Positions 16,841-26,832 of a DNA stretch of 64,000 bases are shown piece by piece. Location of the stretch: positions 1-64,000 of the forward strand of contig NZ_JAEMGS010000006.1 of the NCBI RefSeq assembly GCF_017309075.1, read 5' to 3'. The translations under genes and the position numbers were made by a program. Under the pieces are notes generated by a model. It searched no databases. It was not told the origin of the DNA and was given only the letters and a program-made list of their open reading frames with translations. Source of the DNA: Motiliproteus sp. SC1-56 (GTDB taxonomy: Bacteria; Pseudomonadota; Gammaproteobacteria; Pseudomonadales; Balneatricaceae). Numbering within the stretch: the first letter of the stretch is position 1; every line of letters starts with the position of its first letter.

Positions 16841-17806
16841 ATGTTTGATTATATTTTTGCCCTCATATCCAGCCAGACCAGTGGACCTGACCAGGCGAGA
16901 ATGGTCTTCAGCGTCCTGGCTTTTATTTCGATGTTGTCGCTGATGGCCGCCATTTATCTTATTGTTAACGGGCTGACAAGCCCTTCCAGACGGCGGTTGA
17001 AGGAGTTAAACGAGGGAGACAGAAGTCCATCCACACCTGCTGCGGACAGCAACGGGGTAGGCGGATTCCTGACCTTTTTAAGCGGGCTTATTCCCAACAA
17101 ACAGTCTGACAGGGATAAGACTCGTGAAACGTTGATCATGGCTGGATACCGTAAAAAAGAGAGCGTCTCTTTTTACTATGCTTCCAAGATCCTCCTTTCA
17201 CTAACATTTATTTTTATAGGGTTACTGATCTCTAAATTAAGCCTTAAGATCACACCTGAGCAAACCCTTTTCATAGTTACTTCCCTTTTTATAGCGGGCT
17301 TTATGCTGCCAAACTTCATACTCAAAAAACTGCTGACGCACAGACAGCGGATAATTAGGAACGGTTTTCCAGACGCCCTAGATTTGCTCGTCGTTTGTGT
17401 AGAGTCGGGGCTGTCTTTAACATCAGCATTTCAACGTGTGGCAGAGAAAGTGGAGGTCAGCTGTCCGGAACTCAGTGAAGAGATGGCCACCGTTAATGTA
17501 GAGATAAGAGCAGGGTTAAGCCGCCAAGAAGCGTTCCAGAATCTGGTTAAAAGAACAGGACTTGAGGAGATCCGAGGACTAATCACCAACTTGGAACAAA
17601 GTATTCGATTCGGAACCAGCATTGCCGACACCTTGAGAATCTATTCAGAGGAGTTTAGAGATAAGCGGATGCAGCGTGCGGAAGAACAAGCTGGCAAAAT
17701 ATCGACCAAGATGATTTTTCCAATGGTTACCTGTCTTTGGCCAGGCTTTTTCATCATCGCCGTCGGGCCTGCTATTTTGCAAGTTTTTGAAGCCTTTTCT
17801 AAATGA
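16841..17806 (+). CDS. tadC: Tad inner-membrane platform protein TadC
   Basis: This 321-residue F-domain protein pairs with TadB. Visible are the motif FPDALDLLVVCVESGLSLTSAFQRVAEK, GTSIADTLRIYSEEFRDKRMQRAEEQAGKISTKMIFPMVTC, and flanking hydrophobic helices near both ends. From here to about 19.4 kb the sequence is clearly AT-richer than the rest of the window, suggesting different origin or mosaic structure of the locus. The gene starts one base after the tadB stop, and its end meets a possible tadD start (ATGA). Confidence 0.94.
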   Translation: MFDYIFALISSQTSGPDQARMVFSVLAFISMLSLMAAIYLIVNGLTSPSRRRLKELNEGDRSPSTPAADSNGVGGFLTFLSGLIPNKQSDRDKTRETLIMAGYRKKESVSFYYASKILLSLTFIFIGLLISKLSLKITPEQTLFIVTSLFIAGFMLPNFILKKLLTHRQRIIRNGFPDALDLLVVCVESGLSLTSAFQRVAEKVEVSCPELSEEMATVNVEIRAGLSRQEAFQNLVKRTGLEEIRGLITNLEQSIRFGTSIADTLRIYSEEFRDKRMQRAEEQAGKISTKMIFPMVTCLWPGFFIIAVGPAILQVFEAFSK

Positions 17807-17829
17807 TACTGTTAGCCCGAGGATTTAAC

Positions 17830-18864
17830 ATGACCTTCCTGCCCAAAGAAAAAAACAAAAACACAGTTACAGGATCCATCGGGGATTATGGAACAAATAT
17901 AACAAAATTATTTATATTTATGGGCATTGCCCTGGCCTTGACCGGATGCAATACCATGGCACCGGCGCCCTCTAGGCCATCAGACGATAACACTTTTATT
18001 GAGAAATCTACGTCGCTGCCCTTTCTCGGATTACCTCAGCCTAAGTCAGTCGAAGAAGCCATCACCAACGGAAATAACGCCTACGCTGCTTCTGACTTTA
18101 ACAGAGCACTATTTGAGTACGTACGCGCGCTTGACTTGGACGCTAAAAACCCGGGCATTTATGTGAGCATCGGGAATGTTCATAAAAAAATGAAAAACCA
18201 TAATGTCGCCCAACTTGCCTATGGTGAAGCCTTAAAAATAGATCCGAAAAGCATTTCTGCCTTGGAAAACATCGCCTTACTCTTTTTGAAGCAGAACAAC
18301 ATAGCCCAAGCTAAATACCATGCTAACAAGGCCATTAACACCTACATTAACAAGACACCATCCGAAATAAAAGAAGTCGCATTCCCTGTCTCATCCTATA
18401 CCCTAATGGGAATCATATCGGATTTAAAAAGCGATCATCAGCAGGCCTTGACGTACTATACAAAAGTTCTAAACAAAACAGCAGACAACCCTTCGATATA
18501 TAACAACATAGGCTACTCATATTACTTATCAGGAAATCTTCGCGCAGCCGAAATGTCATTTAAAAAATCGATTGCTTTGGACAACAACTATGCAATGGCA
18601 TGGAGAAACCTTGGGTTGCTTTATGCCAGAGAAAATAGATATATGGAGTCGCTCAATGCGTTGGAGCAAGTTTCCAGCAAAGCGCAAGCGTATAATGACT
18701 TGGGGTACATCTGCATTATCAACGACCAGCTTCCTCAAGCTGAATCTTTCTTAAGGAAAGCTATCGATTTAAACCCTAAATACTACAAAATGGCTAAGCA
18801 AAATCTTGAGTTACTTCAGTGGAAAAAAAACCTATCTCAGGCTGCAAAGCAACCAAGTTCCTGA
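17830..18864 (+). CDS. tadD: Tad TPR lipoprotein TadD
   Basis: This protein of about 344 residues has a lipoprotein signal (FIFMGIALALTGCNTM, lipobox Cys about residue 40). At least five TPR-like units follow, e.g. AIDYAASDFNRALFEY-type and SIYNNIGYSYYLSGNLRAAEMSFKK. TadD is an outer-membrane pilot-like protein that assists the secretin. The ATG at 17830 has GAGGATTT before it and removes a nine-residue extension that overlaps tadC. It is AT-rich and uses AAA/AAC-rich codons unlike the GC-rich flanks. It is the last clear Tad gene. Confidence 0.87.
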   Translation: MTFLPKEKNKNTVTGSIGDYGTNITKLFIFMGIALALTGCNTMAPAPSRPSDDNTFIEKSTSLPFLGLPQPKSVEEAITNGNNAYAASDFNRALFEYVRALDLDAKNPGIYVSIGNVHKKMKNHNVAQLAYGEALKIDPKSISALENIALLFLKQNNIAQAKYHANKAINTYINKTPSEIKEVAFPVSSYTLMGIISDLKSDHQQALTYYTKVLNKTADNPSIYNNIGYSYYLSGNLRAAEMSFKKSIALDNNYAMAWRNLGLLYARENRYMESLNALEQVSSKAQAYNDLGYICIINDQLPQAESFLRKAIDLNPKYYKMAKQNLELLQWKKNLSQAAKQPSS

Positions 18865-18991
18865 ATAACATCAAGCCAAGTAAAATCGTAATATGAACAT
18901 TGATAACGACTTGAATATAAAAACAACAAATTAAAGCAAGCTCAGGTCGTATGTCTTTTAAGCCGGGCATAGGAATGTATTTAAAGACCAA

Positions 18992-19414
18992 ATGCTGACA
19001 ACAAGGGTACAACCTAAAAAGCTCTTTTTTTATAGCGGCTGCGCCTTTGCAGCTATAATTTCGGTTGCGCTTTTTTTTTACGCTTATTTTTCGGGATCAG
19101 ATCAAGTTGATCTGACGCTATCACGGGCTTTTTATTACAGCCTCCTGTTTTTGACCTACGGTCTAAGTTGGTTACTCGTCCCTTTTCTCGCGGCCCGTAC
19201 TGTCTACTTTTTTTTACGGATGGTTAAATCAGGACGCAAGCCAGGCGTTGGTCTCTTCAGCGTTAAGTTTTTATTTAATCCTGTTAATTTACTTATTTTT
19301 CGGAGCCTATTAACGGTCCAAGGCCGAACATACCGCCGCCGCTGTCTAATCTCTTTTTCTCTATTTCTATTAATGCTGGGTCTGATGTTTTTTGTCGGCA
19401 GTGTGGGAGGGTGA
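18992..19414 (+). CDS. AT-rich membrane protein, unknown
   Basis: This 140-residue protein has three likely membrane helices: FFYSGCAFAAIISVALFFYAYF, FYYSLLFLTYGLSWLLVPFLAARTVYFFL, and LISFSLFLLMLGLMFFVGSVGG. Basic loops (GRKPGVG, GRTYRRR) separate them. I recognise no family. It follows tadD by 127 bp in the same direction and shares its AT-rich composition. The next feature is the repeat/terminator/tRNA border. It may be island cargo. Confidence 0.55.
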   Translation: MLTTRVQPKKLFFYSGCAFAAIISVALFFYAYFSGSDQVDLTLSRAFYYSLLFLTYGLSWLLVPFLAARTVYFFLRMVKSGRKPGVGLFSVKFLFNPVNLLIFRSLLTVQGRTYRRRCLISFSLFLLMLGLMFFVGSVGG

Positions 19415-19480
19415 AGGCGTCCTGGTTAAACAAAAAGGCCGCGCAGGGCGACTATGCGGTAAGCCGGGAAGTAGATTGAT

Positions 19481-19582
19481 CGAAGCGACCTGTAGGCCGT
19501 TTCGACCCTGAGGAGGCTTCGGCGCTTTCCGCCTCGTCCCAAATTGCTGGCGAAATCTGTCGAGCGGGAGCAGTTCTCACCC
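19481..19582. repeat. Dispersed repeat copy C with imperfect hairpin
   Basis: An imperfect hairpin, CGAAGCGACC...GGCCGTTTCG, about 19481-19504, is followed by GGCTTCGGCGCTTTCCGCCTCGTC (from 19515) and AGCAGTTCTCACC. Order and sequence match copies at 4.29-4.53 kb, so the repeat occurs at both borders of the Tad island. Confidence 0.5.
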
Positions 19583-19602
19583 ACTGCGTGCAACCATATA
19601 AA

Positions 19603-19636
19603 ACAAAGAGCCCCGCACTAGGCGGGGCTCTTTGTT
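19603..19636. terminator. Rho-independent terminator, bidirectional
   Basis: AAAGAGCCCCGC and GCGGGGCTCTTT form a 12-bp stem with a short loop, flanked by T-rich runs on both strands (TTTGTTTT). It lies just past the 3' end of tRNA-Val and would end that transcript and any message from the Tad side. Confidence 0.8.
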
Positions 19637-19643
19637 TTCAATT

Positions 19644-19720
<77 letters not shown>

Positions 19721-19734
19721 AAAAGGTGGTGCGT

Positions 19735-19762
19735 ATTATAAATAGAGCGCCCTGTTTGGCAA
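19735..19762 (-). promoter_or_regulatory. Sigma-70 promoter of tRNA-Val
   Basis: On the minus strand, TTGCCA (-35) and TATAAT (-10) are separated by 16 bases, with the -10 ending about 14 bases before the mature tRNA 5' end. Confidence 0.7.
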
Positions 19763-19853
19763 CCCCTTGCAGCACTTTTTGTGCATGCCCTGGCAGCTTT
19801 CCAACCGGCTCATCCAGATGGCCGCCGAAGCGGCCTTCCAGGCCCAACGGCCA

Positions 19854-21245
19854 TCACCCCTCCCGCCGCCAGGTAGTCCCCTCGCGGCTGTCGTCCAGGA
19901 TAATCCTCTGGGCTTTGAGCTCATCGCGGATGCGGTCCGCGGTGGCAAAATCGCGGGCTTTTTTGGCCTCGGCCCGCTGCACGATCAGCGCCTCTATCTC
20001 CTCTGCCTGCGGGCCATCCTGGCCGGCGCCGCCCTTGAGGTAGGCATCCGGGTCCTGCTGCAATAGCCCCAGGATTCCGCCCAGACGCTTAAGCTGGGCG
20101 GCCAGACGAGCAGCTCCGGTGACGTCTTCGGCTTTGATCCGATTGATCTCGCGGGCCTGCTCGAACAATACCGCCAGGGCACCGGCGGTGTTGAAGTCGT
20201 CGGCCATGGCGGCGTGAAAACGCTGCTCGACGTCGTTACCGAGCTCCCCCTCCTCGACTTCGGGAAGACCGCGCAGCGCGTGGTAAAAGCGATCCAGCGC
20301 CCCCCGGGCTTCCTTCAGGCTCTCCTCGGAGTAATCGATCTGGCTGCGGTAATGCCCCATGGTGAGGAAGTAGCGCACCACCTCCGCGTCGTACTTGTCG
20401 AGGATTTCGCGAATGGTGAAGAAGTTACCCAGGGACTTGGACATCTTCTCCTTGTTCACCCGCACCGCGCCGGCATGCATCCAGGTGTTGACGAAGGGTT
20501 TGCCGTTGGCGGCCTCGGACTGGGCGATTTCGTTCTCGTGGTGCGGGAACGGCAGATCCGGCCCGCCACCGTGGATATCGAAGGTCTCACCCAGGCAGCA
20601 CTTGGACATGGCCGAACACTCGATGTGCCAGCCGGGGCGCCCTTCACCCCAGGGGGAAGGCCAGCTCACCTCGCCGGGCTTGGCCGCTTTCCAGAGCACG
20701 AAATCGAAGGGGTTCTCCTTCTGGTCGTTCACCTCGACCCGGGCCCCAGCCTGCATCTCTTCCAGGTTTCGGTTGCTCAGCTTGCCGTAGCCTTCGAACT
20801 TGGCCACCCGGTAGTAGACGTCGCCGTTATCGGCGGCATAGGCGTACCCCTTGTCGATCAGGGTCTGCACCATCTCGATGATCTGCCCCATGTGCGCGGT
20901 GGCCCGGGGCTCCTCGCTGGGCGGCAGCACGCCCAGGCGCGCCTCGTCCTCGTGCATGGCATCGATAAAGCGCGCCGTCAGACTGTCGCAACTTTCGCCG
21001 TTCTCGTTGGCCCGCTTGATGATCTTGTCGTCGACGTCGGTGATGTTGCGCACGTAGTGCACGTCGTAACCGGCGGCGCGCAGGTAACGGGTGATGACGT
21101 CGAAGGCCACCAGCACCCGGGCGTGCCCCAGGTGGCAGTAGTCGTAGACCGTCATGCCGCACACGTACATGCGGATCTTGCCGGGTTCGATGGGGTTAAA
21201 GGGCGCTTTCTCTCGGGTCAGGCTGTTGTAAATCTGCAAACTCAT
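19854..21245 (-). CDS. cysS: Cysteinyl-tRNA synthetase
   Basis: This 463-residue class I synthetase charges tRNA-Cys. The HIGH-type motif is [20 protein letters not shown] near residue 35, with the zinc-type Cys at C29 ([11 protein letters not shown]). The middle has [41 protein letters not shown], which carries Cys and His ligands. The KMSKS loop is [13 protein letters not shown]. The C-terminal helical and anticodon domain is complete ([30 protein letters not shown]). Length matches the family. It starts 22 bases after glnS ends, so the two genes are likely co-transcribed. Confidence 0.98.
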   Translation of the reverse strand: MSLQIYNSLTREKAPFNPIEPGKIRMYVCGMTVYDYCHLGHARVLVAFDVITRYLRAAGYDVHYVRNITDVDDKIIKRANENGESCDSLTARFIDAMHEDEARLGVLPPSEEPRATAHMGQIIEMVQTLIDKGYAYAADNGDVYYRVAKFEGYGKLSNRNLEEMQAGARVEVNDQKENPFDFVLWKAAKPGEVSWPSPWGEGRPGWHIECSAMSKCCLGETFDIHGGGPDLPFPHHENEIAQSEAANGKPFVNTWMHAGAVRVNKEKMSKSLGNFFTIREILDKYDAEVVRYFLTMGHYRSQIDYSEESLKEARGALDRFYHALRGLPEVEEGELGNDVEQRFHAAMADDFNTAGALAVLFEQAREINRIKAEDVTGAARLAAQLKRLGGILGLLQQDPDAYLKGGAGQDGPQAEEIEALIVQRAEAKKARDFATADRIRDELKAQRIILDDSREGTTWRREG

Positions 21246-21267
21246 CGCGTCTCTTCTTATCTACCGC

Positions 21268-22944
21268 TTACTTGTTCGCCCAGGTATCACGCAGGCCGAT
21301 GGTCTTGTTGAACACGGGATGCTCACCGCTGTGGTCATAACGGTCGGCCACGAAGTAACCTTCACGCTCGAACTGAAAACCCGCTTCGGGGGCTGCCTCG
21401 GCAAGACCGGGCTCCACCCAGCAGTTGTCCAGCACCGTCAGTGAACCGGGGTTGAGGTGCTGCATGAAGTTGGCCTCGCCCTTGTCCGGCGCGGGGTGAG
21501 CAAAAAGCCGGTCGTAGATGCGTACCGTCGCCCGCTTGCCATGACTGGCGGAGACCCAGTGGATCACGCCCCGGGGCTTGATACACTCGGGCGGGTTCTC
21601 GCCCACGGTTCCGGGAACCAGGCTGGCGCGGATCTCCTGGATGGCACCGGCCTCGTCGCGAACGACCTCCTCGGCCTTGATCACGTAGGCGCTGCGCAGG
21701 CGCACGTAATCCCCCAGCACCAGGCGCTTGAACTTCTTGCGGGAGAGACTGGTGTCCTCGCTGAAGTCGGCGCGGTCAATATAGAGCTCACGGGTAAAGG
21801 GCAACGTGCGCTCCCCCAGATCCATCTTGGGATGCGCCGGGGCGGTCATGTTCTCTACCACGCCCGCCTCCAGGTTGGTGATGACCACCTTGATCGGGTC
21901 CAGCACGCACATGGCGCGGGGGGCGCTCTTGTCGAGATCGTCGCGGATGGCGAACTCGAGCTGGGCGATATCCACCACCCCGTCGGACTTGGCCACCGGC
22001 AGCCCGTTGCAGAAGTTGCGGATCGCCTGCGGGGTAAAACCGCGGCGGCGCATGCCGCTGATGGTGGGCATGCGGGGGTCGTCCCAGCCGTCCACGGCCT
22101 TGTCATCCACCAGCTGCTTGAGCTTGCGCTTGCTGGTCACCGTGTAGTTGAGGTTGAGGCGGCCGAATTCGTACTGCTTGGGCTTGGCCGGCACCGACAG
22201 GTTCTCGATAAACCAGTCGTAGAGGGGGCGGTGATCGGCAAACTCCAGGGTGCAGATGGAGTGGGTCACCCCTTCGATGGCGTCTTCCTGGCCGTGGGCG
22301 AAGTCATAGCTTGGATAGATGCACCACTTGTCACCGGTCTGGTGATGACGCTGCTTGCGAATACGGTAGAGGATGGGATCGCGCAGGTTCATGTTGGGGC
22401 TGGCCATGTCGATCTTGGCCCGCAATACCCGGCTGCCCTCGTCGAACTCGCCGTTCTTCATCCGCTCCAGCAGGTCCAGGTTCTCCTCCACCGGGCGCTC
22501 CCGGTAAGGGCTGGGTTTGCCCGGCTGGGTCGCCCAGCCACGGTACTCACTCGCCTCTTCAGCGCTGAGGTCACAGACGTAGGCTTTGCCGGCGCGGATC
22601 AGCTCCTGGGCCCAGGCATAGAACTGGTCAAAATAGTCCGAGGCGTAGCGGACCTCGCCGTCCCACTGGAAGCCGAGCCACTGTACGTCCGCCTTGATGG
22701 CGTCCACGTACTCCTGCTCTTCTTTGGTGGGGTTGGTATCGTCAAAACGCAGGTTGCAGCGACCGCCGAACTGCTCGGCCAGACCGAAGTTGACGCAGAT
22801 CGACTTGGCGTGACCAACGTGCAGGTAACCGTTCGGCTCGGGCGGAAACCGGGTCACCACTTCGGTGTGACGGCCGGCCTGAAGATCGTCTTCAATGATC
22901 TGGGCGATAAAATTGGAAGCGGAGGCGGATTCGTTTCTGCTCAT
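21268..22944 (-). CDS. glnS: Glutaminyl-tRNA synthetase
   Basis: This 558-residue class I synthetase charges tRNA-Gln directly. The HIGH motif is [24 protein letters not shown], the tRNA acceptor-binding region is [27 protein letters not shown], and the KMSKS-type segment is [10 protein letters not shown] later in the protein. The C-terminal beta-barrel anticodon domain is present. The ATG at 22944 was chosen because it follows AGAAGG and begins the conserved region. An upstream extension of 50 residues has no family similarity. Direct glutaminylation points to a gammaproteobacterial or related lineage. It lies upstream of cysS. Confidence 0.98.
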   Translation of the reverse strand: MSRNESASASNFIAQIIEDDLQAGRHTEVVTRFPPEPNGYLHVGHAKSICVNFGLAEQFGGRCNLRFDDTNPTKEEQEYVDAIKADVQWLGFQWDGEVRYASDYFDQFYAWAQELIRAGKAYVCDLSAEEASEYRGWATQPGKPSPYRERPVEENLDLLERMKNGEFDEGSRVLRAKIDMASPNMNLRDPILYRIRKQRHHQTGDKWCIYPSYDFAHGQEDAIEGVTHSICTLEFADHRPLYDWFIENLSVPAKPKQYEFGRLNLNYTVTSKRKLKQLVDDKAVDGWDDPRMPTISGMRRRGFTPQAIRNFCNGLPVAKSDGVVDIAQLEFAIRDDLDKSAPRAMCVLDPIKVVITNLEAGVVENMTAPAHPKMDLGERTLPFTRELYIDRADFSEDTSLSRKKFKRLVLGDYVRLRSAYVIKAEEVVRDEAGAIQEIRASLVPGTVGENPPECIKPRGVIHWVSASHGKRATVRIYDRLFAHPAPDKGEANFMQHLNPGSLTVLDNCWVEPGLAEAAPEAGFQFEREGYFVADRYDHSGEHPVFNKTIGLRDTWANK

Positions 22945-23123
22945 GGCGCCTTCTGTAAACAATGGGGAGGATGAATTGCGAAAGGGGTCGATTATACTCT
23001 CGAAACCGGCCCGGAATAAATGAGCTCCCGGGAATTGCATGGCTGGCGGTGATCGTACTCGGCGCAGTCTATTTGCCGCAGCCCCAAACTCCATCCCAAA
23101 TCGAATAAGCCAGCGAGGATCGC

Positions 23124-23723
23124 GTGAACAAAACCCTAACCCTGTTTCTTATTACCTTGAGCCTGTCCCTCTCCCCCGCTCTCAAGGCCGCCGATAAGCC
23201 GGCTTCAGCCGACAGCCCAGCCAACCCGCGGGTCGCCCTGCACACCAGCAAAGGCGACATCATTCTCGAGCTCTACCCGCAAAAGGCACCCGCGACGGTG
23301 AAGAACTTTCTCGATTACGTCGAGAACGGCTTCTACGACGGCCTGATCTTTCACCGGGTGATCAGCAACTTCATGATCCAGGGCGGCGGCTTTACCGAGG
23401 ACATGACACGCAAGGCAACCAACGCCCCGATCAAGAACGAGGCCGACAACGGCCTGGCCAATGAAGTGGGCACCGTGGCCATGGCCCGCACCAGCGACCC
23501 CCACAGCGCCAGCTCGCAGTTCTTCATCAACACCAAGTACAACGAGTTTCTTAACTTTCAGTCCCAAACGCCCCGCGGCTGGGGCTACGCGGTGTTCGGA
23601 AAGGTGGTAGAGGGCATGGACGTGGTGCGCGCCATCGAAGCCACCCCCACCACTGTTCGCGCCGGCTTTCGCGACGTTCCCCAGACCCCGGTCGTGATCC
23701 AGACGGCCGAGCAGGTGGAGTAA
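23124..23723 (+). CDS. ppiA: Periplasmic cyclophilin-type peptidyl-prolyl isomerase
   Basis: This 199-residue protein has a signal peptide ([22 protein letters not shown]) and a complete cyclophilin domain. Visible are the catalytic [15 protein letters not shown] region, [28 protein letters not shown], and [16 protein letters not shown]. It would assist proline isomerisation of exported proteins. A GCGAGGAT site precedes the ATG. It is divergent from glnS and lies 117 bp before a cytoplasmic paralogue. Confidence 0.93.
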   Translation: MNKTLTLFLITLSLSLSPALKAADKPASADSPANPRVALHTSKGDIILELYPQKAPATVKNFLDYVENGFYDGLIFHRVISNFMIQGGGFTEDMTRKATNAPIKNEADNGLANEVGTVAMARTSDPHSASSQFFINTKYNEFLNFQSQTPRGWGYAVFGKVVEGMDVVRAIEATPTTVRAGFRDVPQTPVVIQTAEQVE

Positions 23724-23732
23724 AGCGGCCAA

Positions 23733-23760
23733 TTGCATTGCGCCGGAGCGGCCCTATAAT
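23733..23760 (+). promoter_or_regulatory. Candidate sigma-70 promoter of ppiB-lpxH
   Basis: TTGCAT and a perfect TATAAT are separated by 16 bases, about 80 bp before the ppiB start, in the gap between ppiA and ppiB. Confidence 0.55.
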
Positions 23761-23840
23761 CGTTAGACTTTAGTCTGCGCTTCAAACGATATTCTCCCGC
23801 TCCGGCGGGAGACTCCACATGCGAGAACAGGTATTACGCA

Positions 23841-24335
23841 ATGATCATTCTTCATACCAATTTCGGCGACATCAAGATTGAACTCGACAGTGACAAAGCA
23901 CCCAAGACCGCAGCCAATTTCGAAAGCTATGTCCGCAAGGGGTTCTACGATGGCGTCATCTTTCACCGTGTCATCGACGGTTTCATGATCCAGGGCGGGG
24001 GCTTTGAGCCCGGCATGACCCAGAAAGAGACCGACGCGCCCATCGAAAACGAGGCGGCCAACGGCCTGACCAACAAGACCGGCACCCTGGCCATGGCCCG
24101 CACCATGGACCCCCACAGCGCCAGCGCCCAGTTTTTCATCAACGTCAATGACAACACCTTCCTCGACCATACTGCCAAGACCACCGAAGGCTGGGGCTAC
24201 GCCGTCTTCGGCAAAGTGGTAGACGGCATGGACGTGGTGAACAAGATCAAGGGCGTGAAAACCACCAGCCGCGCCGGCCACCAGGATGTGCCGGTGGACG
24301 ACGTAATCATCGAGTCCGCGGAAATCGTCGACTGA
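23841..24335 (+). CDS. ppiB: Cytoplasmic cyclophilin-type peptidyl-prolyl isomerase B
   Basis: This 164-residue cyclophilin lacks a signal peptide. [53 protein letters not shown] and [21 protein letters not shown] are conserved. It catalyses cis-trans proline isomerisation in the cytoplasm. Its stop overlaps the lpxH start (TGATG), a pairing that is also seen in pseudomonads. It is a close paralogue of the upstream periplasmic protein. Confidence 0.96.
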   Translation: MIILHTNFGDIKIELDSDKAPKTAANFESYVRKGFYDGVIFHRVIDGFMIQGGGFEPGMTQKETDAPIENEAANGLTNKTGTLAMARTMDPHSASAQFFINVNDNTFLDHTAKTTEGWGYAVFGKVVDGMDVVNKIKGVKTTSRAGHQDVPVDDVIIESAEIVD

Positions 24336-25072
24336 TGTCCACGCTGTTCATCTCTGATCTGCACCTGCATGAAGAACGCCCGGACATTCTCCGGGCGTTC
24401 GCGCATTTCATGGAGCATGACGCCGCCGGTTGCGACGCGCTCTACATACTCGGGGATTTTTTTGATGCCTGGGTGGGGGACGATGACGAGTCCACGCTGA
24501 TCGTTTCGGTCTGCCGGGCGCTCAAAGGGCTTGCCGATTCCGGCACCCCGGTTTACCTGCAGCGGGGTAACCGGGATTTTCTACTGGGCGAGCGTTTTGC
24601 CGAACGCTGCGGCGCGCAGCTGCTGCGGGACTCGTTCTGCATCACCCCCTATGGGGAGCCCCTGCTGCTGCTTCACGGTGACCAGCTCTGCCTGGCCGAC
24701 ACCGACTACCAGGCGTTCCGCCGCCAGGTGAGGGAGCCGCTCTGGCAACGGGATTTTCTCGCCAAGCCCCTGGACGAGCGGCGTGCCATCGCCCGCCAGC
24801 TGCGCCAGCAGAGCCAGGCAATGGGCCAGGAGAAGTCCCAGGAAATCATGGATGTCACGCCCGAGGAAGTGAAACGCGTGATGCGAGATGCCAATTGTCA
24901 GACCCTGATCCACGGCCACACCCACCGCCCCGCCAGCCACCGCTTCGAACTCGACGGCGAACCGGCACAACGCATCGTGCTGGGCGACTGGGACAAGCGC
25001 GGCTGGTTCCTGGAATGGAACCGGGACAACAGCCACCGCCTTCACGGTTTTCCCATTACCCACCAGGCTTGA
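24335..25072 (+). CDS. lpxH: UDP-2,3-diacylglucosamine hydrolase (lipid A synthesis)
   Basis: This 245-residue metallophosphatase makes lipid X plus UMP in lipid A synthesis at the inner-membrane surface. The metal-binding motifs are all present: SDLHLHEERPD near the start, GDFFDAWVGDDD at about 41-52, RGNRDFLLG, LLLHGDQLCLAD, and IHGHTHRPA near the C-terminus. Length fits LpxH. It overlaps ppiB by one base, so translation is likely coupled. Confidence 0.97.
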   Translation: MSTLFISDLHLHEERPDILRAFAHFMEHDAAGCDALYILGDFFDAWVGDDDESTLIVSVCRALKGLADSGTPVYLQRGNRDFLLGERFAERCGAQLLRDSFCITPYGEPLLLLHGDQLCLADTDYQAFRRQVREPLWQRDFLAKPLDERRAIARQLRQQSQAMGQEKSQEIMDVTPEEVKRVMRDANCQTLIHGHTHRPASHRFELDGEPAQRIVLGDWDKRGWFLEWNRDNSHRLHGFPITHQA

Positions 25073-25173
25073 ACCCGGGGCAAGCCGGGGGCGCAATGCC
25101 CTCTATGCTATAGACTTACTGCACAGCCGACGCACCGGTGCGACAACTAGGCATATACGAGGCATAAAGAGCG

Positions 25174-26034
25174 ATGACCCCTCAAGAACTGATCCAAGGC
25201 GTCGAACACCTGCTGTCCCTGCCGGATGCGGTGGCCCGAGCCAATGAGCTGCTGGAAAGTGACGACGCCGACCTCCACGAGATCGCCGATGTCATCGCCC
25301 ACGACCCGGCACTGAGCGCGCGCCTGTTGCGCCTGGTAAACAGCGCCCTGTACGGGCTTGCCGGTCAGGTGGACTCGCTCTCACGGGCCATCACCATGAT
25401 CGGCACCGATGAGCTGCGCTCGCTGATCATTGCCGCCAGCAGCACCAAAAGCTTCGGCAACCTCGCCCCCAAGGGGCTGGATATGGATACCTTCTGGCAC
25501 CGCAGTGTTTACTGCGGGCTGGTGGCTAAAACCCTGACCATGCGCAGCCATCGAGGCAAAGGGGAGCCCCAGTTCCTGGCCGGGCTGCTCCATGACTGCG
25601 GGCGCCTGGTGCTTTATGACAGCCACCCGGAAACCGCGCGCGCACTCGAAGAGCGCCACGTGGCAGAGCACCGCCCGCTCTACGAGCTCGAAGAGGCAGA
25701 ACTTGGCTTCACCGCTGCCGAGGTCGGGGCCCTGTTGCTGGAGTCCTGGCACCTGCCCGCCCGCATCTGCGAAGCGGTGCGCTGGCAGCACACCCCGGAA
25801 AAATGCCGGAATTTCGGCGATACCGCGCACACCCTCGCCCTCGCTCTGGGGGTCACCGAGCAGGTGGAGCCCCGGGCAGGCAACGGTCCACTGACACTCG
25901 AACCGATACTGCCGCAGAGCATGGCCCGCCTCGGCCTTGAGCAGGCTGAGCTGGAGCAGGTGGCGATGGACGCCAGCATGGCCTGTTTCGAGGTGCTGGA
26001 AGTACTCGCCCCGGGGGCGACCACGGTCTACTGA
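25174..26034 (+). CDS. HDOD-domain signalling protein
   Basis: This 286-residue protein is a single HDOD domain. It begins with LIQGVEHLLSLPDAVARANELLESDDADLHEIADVIAHDPALSARLLRLVNSALYGLAGQVDSLSRAITMIGTDELRSLI, the classic pattern. It continues with GEPQFLAGLLHDCGRLVLYDSHPETA. Such proteins take part in signal transduction and gene regulation with unknown ligands. It has no output domain. It lies 101 bp after lpxH with its own upstream region and is convergent with miaE. Confidence 0.85.
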   Translation: MTPQELIQGVEHLLSLPDAVARANELLESDDADLHEIADVIAHDPALSARLLRLVNSALYGLAGQVDSLSRAITMIGTDELRSLIIAASSTKSFGNLAPKGLDMDTFWHRSVYCGLVAKTLTMRSHRGKGEPQFLAGLLHDCGRLVLYDSHPETARALEERHVAEHRPLYELEEAELGFTAAEVGALLLESWHLPARICEAVRWQHTPEKCRNFGDTAHTLALALGVTEQVEPRAGNGPLTLEPILPQSMARLGLEQAELEQVAMDASMACFEVLEVLAPGATTVY

Positions 26035-26087
26035 GACCGCTAGCGATCAGAGGCCCTGCACAAACGCCGCGACAGACGCGCTTGCGT

Positions 26088-26702
26088 TCAGCGTTTGCTC
26101 ACCGGCACCCCGCTGTGAAAGCGAAAGCAATCATCCACCTCTTCGATCAGCTGCCGCTCCTGTTCGGCAAAGAAGGCGACGCGATCGTCGATCGGCCCTT
26201 GGGCGGCCTGTTCCGCCAGCTCCAGGTAATCCCGGTAGTGCCGCCCCTCGGCCTTTAACAGGGAGTGGTAATAGCGGGCCAGGGCTTCGTCCTCCAGCCG
26301 CGGCGCCAGCACCGCGAAACGCTCGCAGGAGCGGGCCTCGATAAAAGCGCCCACGATCAGGGTGTCCACCAGTCGCGCCGGCTCATGGGTGCGCACATGC
26401 TGGCGCAGCCCCTGCGCGTAACGCGAAGGCGACAGGTGGTCATAGGTGATCCCCCGCTCGGCCATCAGCGCCAGCACCTGCTCGAAATGGATCATCTCTT
26501 CGCGCACGATGCGTGACAGCCGGTGCAACAGATCGGGCTTGTCGGCGTAGCGAAAGATCAGGTTCATGGCGCTGGAGGCCGCCTTCTTCTCGCAGTGGGC
26601 GTGATCGATCAGCAGCAGCGGCAGGTTATCGAGAGCGGCCTCAACCCAGGAGGCGGGCGTGGGGCAGGCTAAGAAAAGACGGATTTCGGCCAGGATTTCC
26701 AT
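26088..26702 (-). CDS. miaE: tRNA-(ms2io6A)-hydroxylase
   Basis: This 204-residue diiron protein hydroxylates the isopentenyl side chain of ms2i6A37 in tRNA, an oxygen-dependent step. It is all-helical, with Fe ligand motifs: DHAHCEKKAAS, REEMIHFEQVLALM, FIEARSCERFAVLAP and LLKAEGRHYRDYLELA, each giving Glu and His in E-x-x-H-like spacing. The N-terminus FLACPTPASWVEAAL is typical. Length fits the family. Confidence 0.93.
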   Translation of the reverse strand: MEILAEIRLFLACPTPASWVEAALDNLPLLLIDHAHCEKKAASSAMNLIFRYADKPDLLHRLSRIVREEMIHFEQVLALMAERGITYDHLSPSRYAQGLRQHVRTHEPARLVDTLIVGAFIEARSCERFAVLAPRLEDEALARYYHSLLKAEGRHYRDYLELAEQAAQGPIDDRVAFFAEQERQLIEEVDDCFRFHSGVPVSKR

Positions 26703-26832
26703 GACGGGGGAGCCTACTTCTCAGGACAAAAGGCCCCAGTATAAACCAACTCTATACCCGCCATCACCAAAAGAAATAGCCTTTATAAACAATAGCTAAA
26801 CACCCACGTTACCCCAAAGTATTAGCGGCACA

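Noticed and set aside
21457-22974. Long plus-strand frame antisense to glnS
   Set aside because: Shadow of the glnS reading frame; composition typical of antisense frames in GC-rich DNA.
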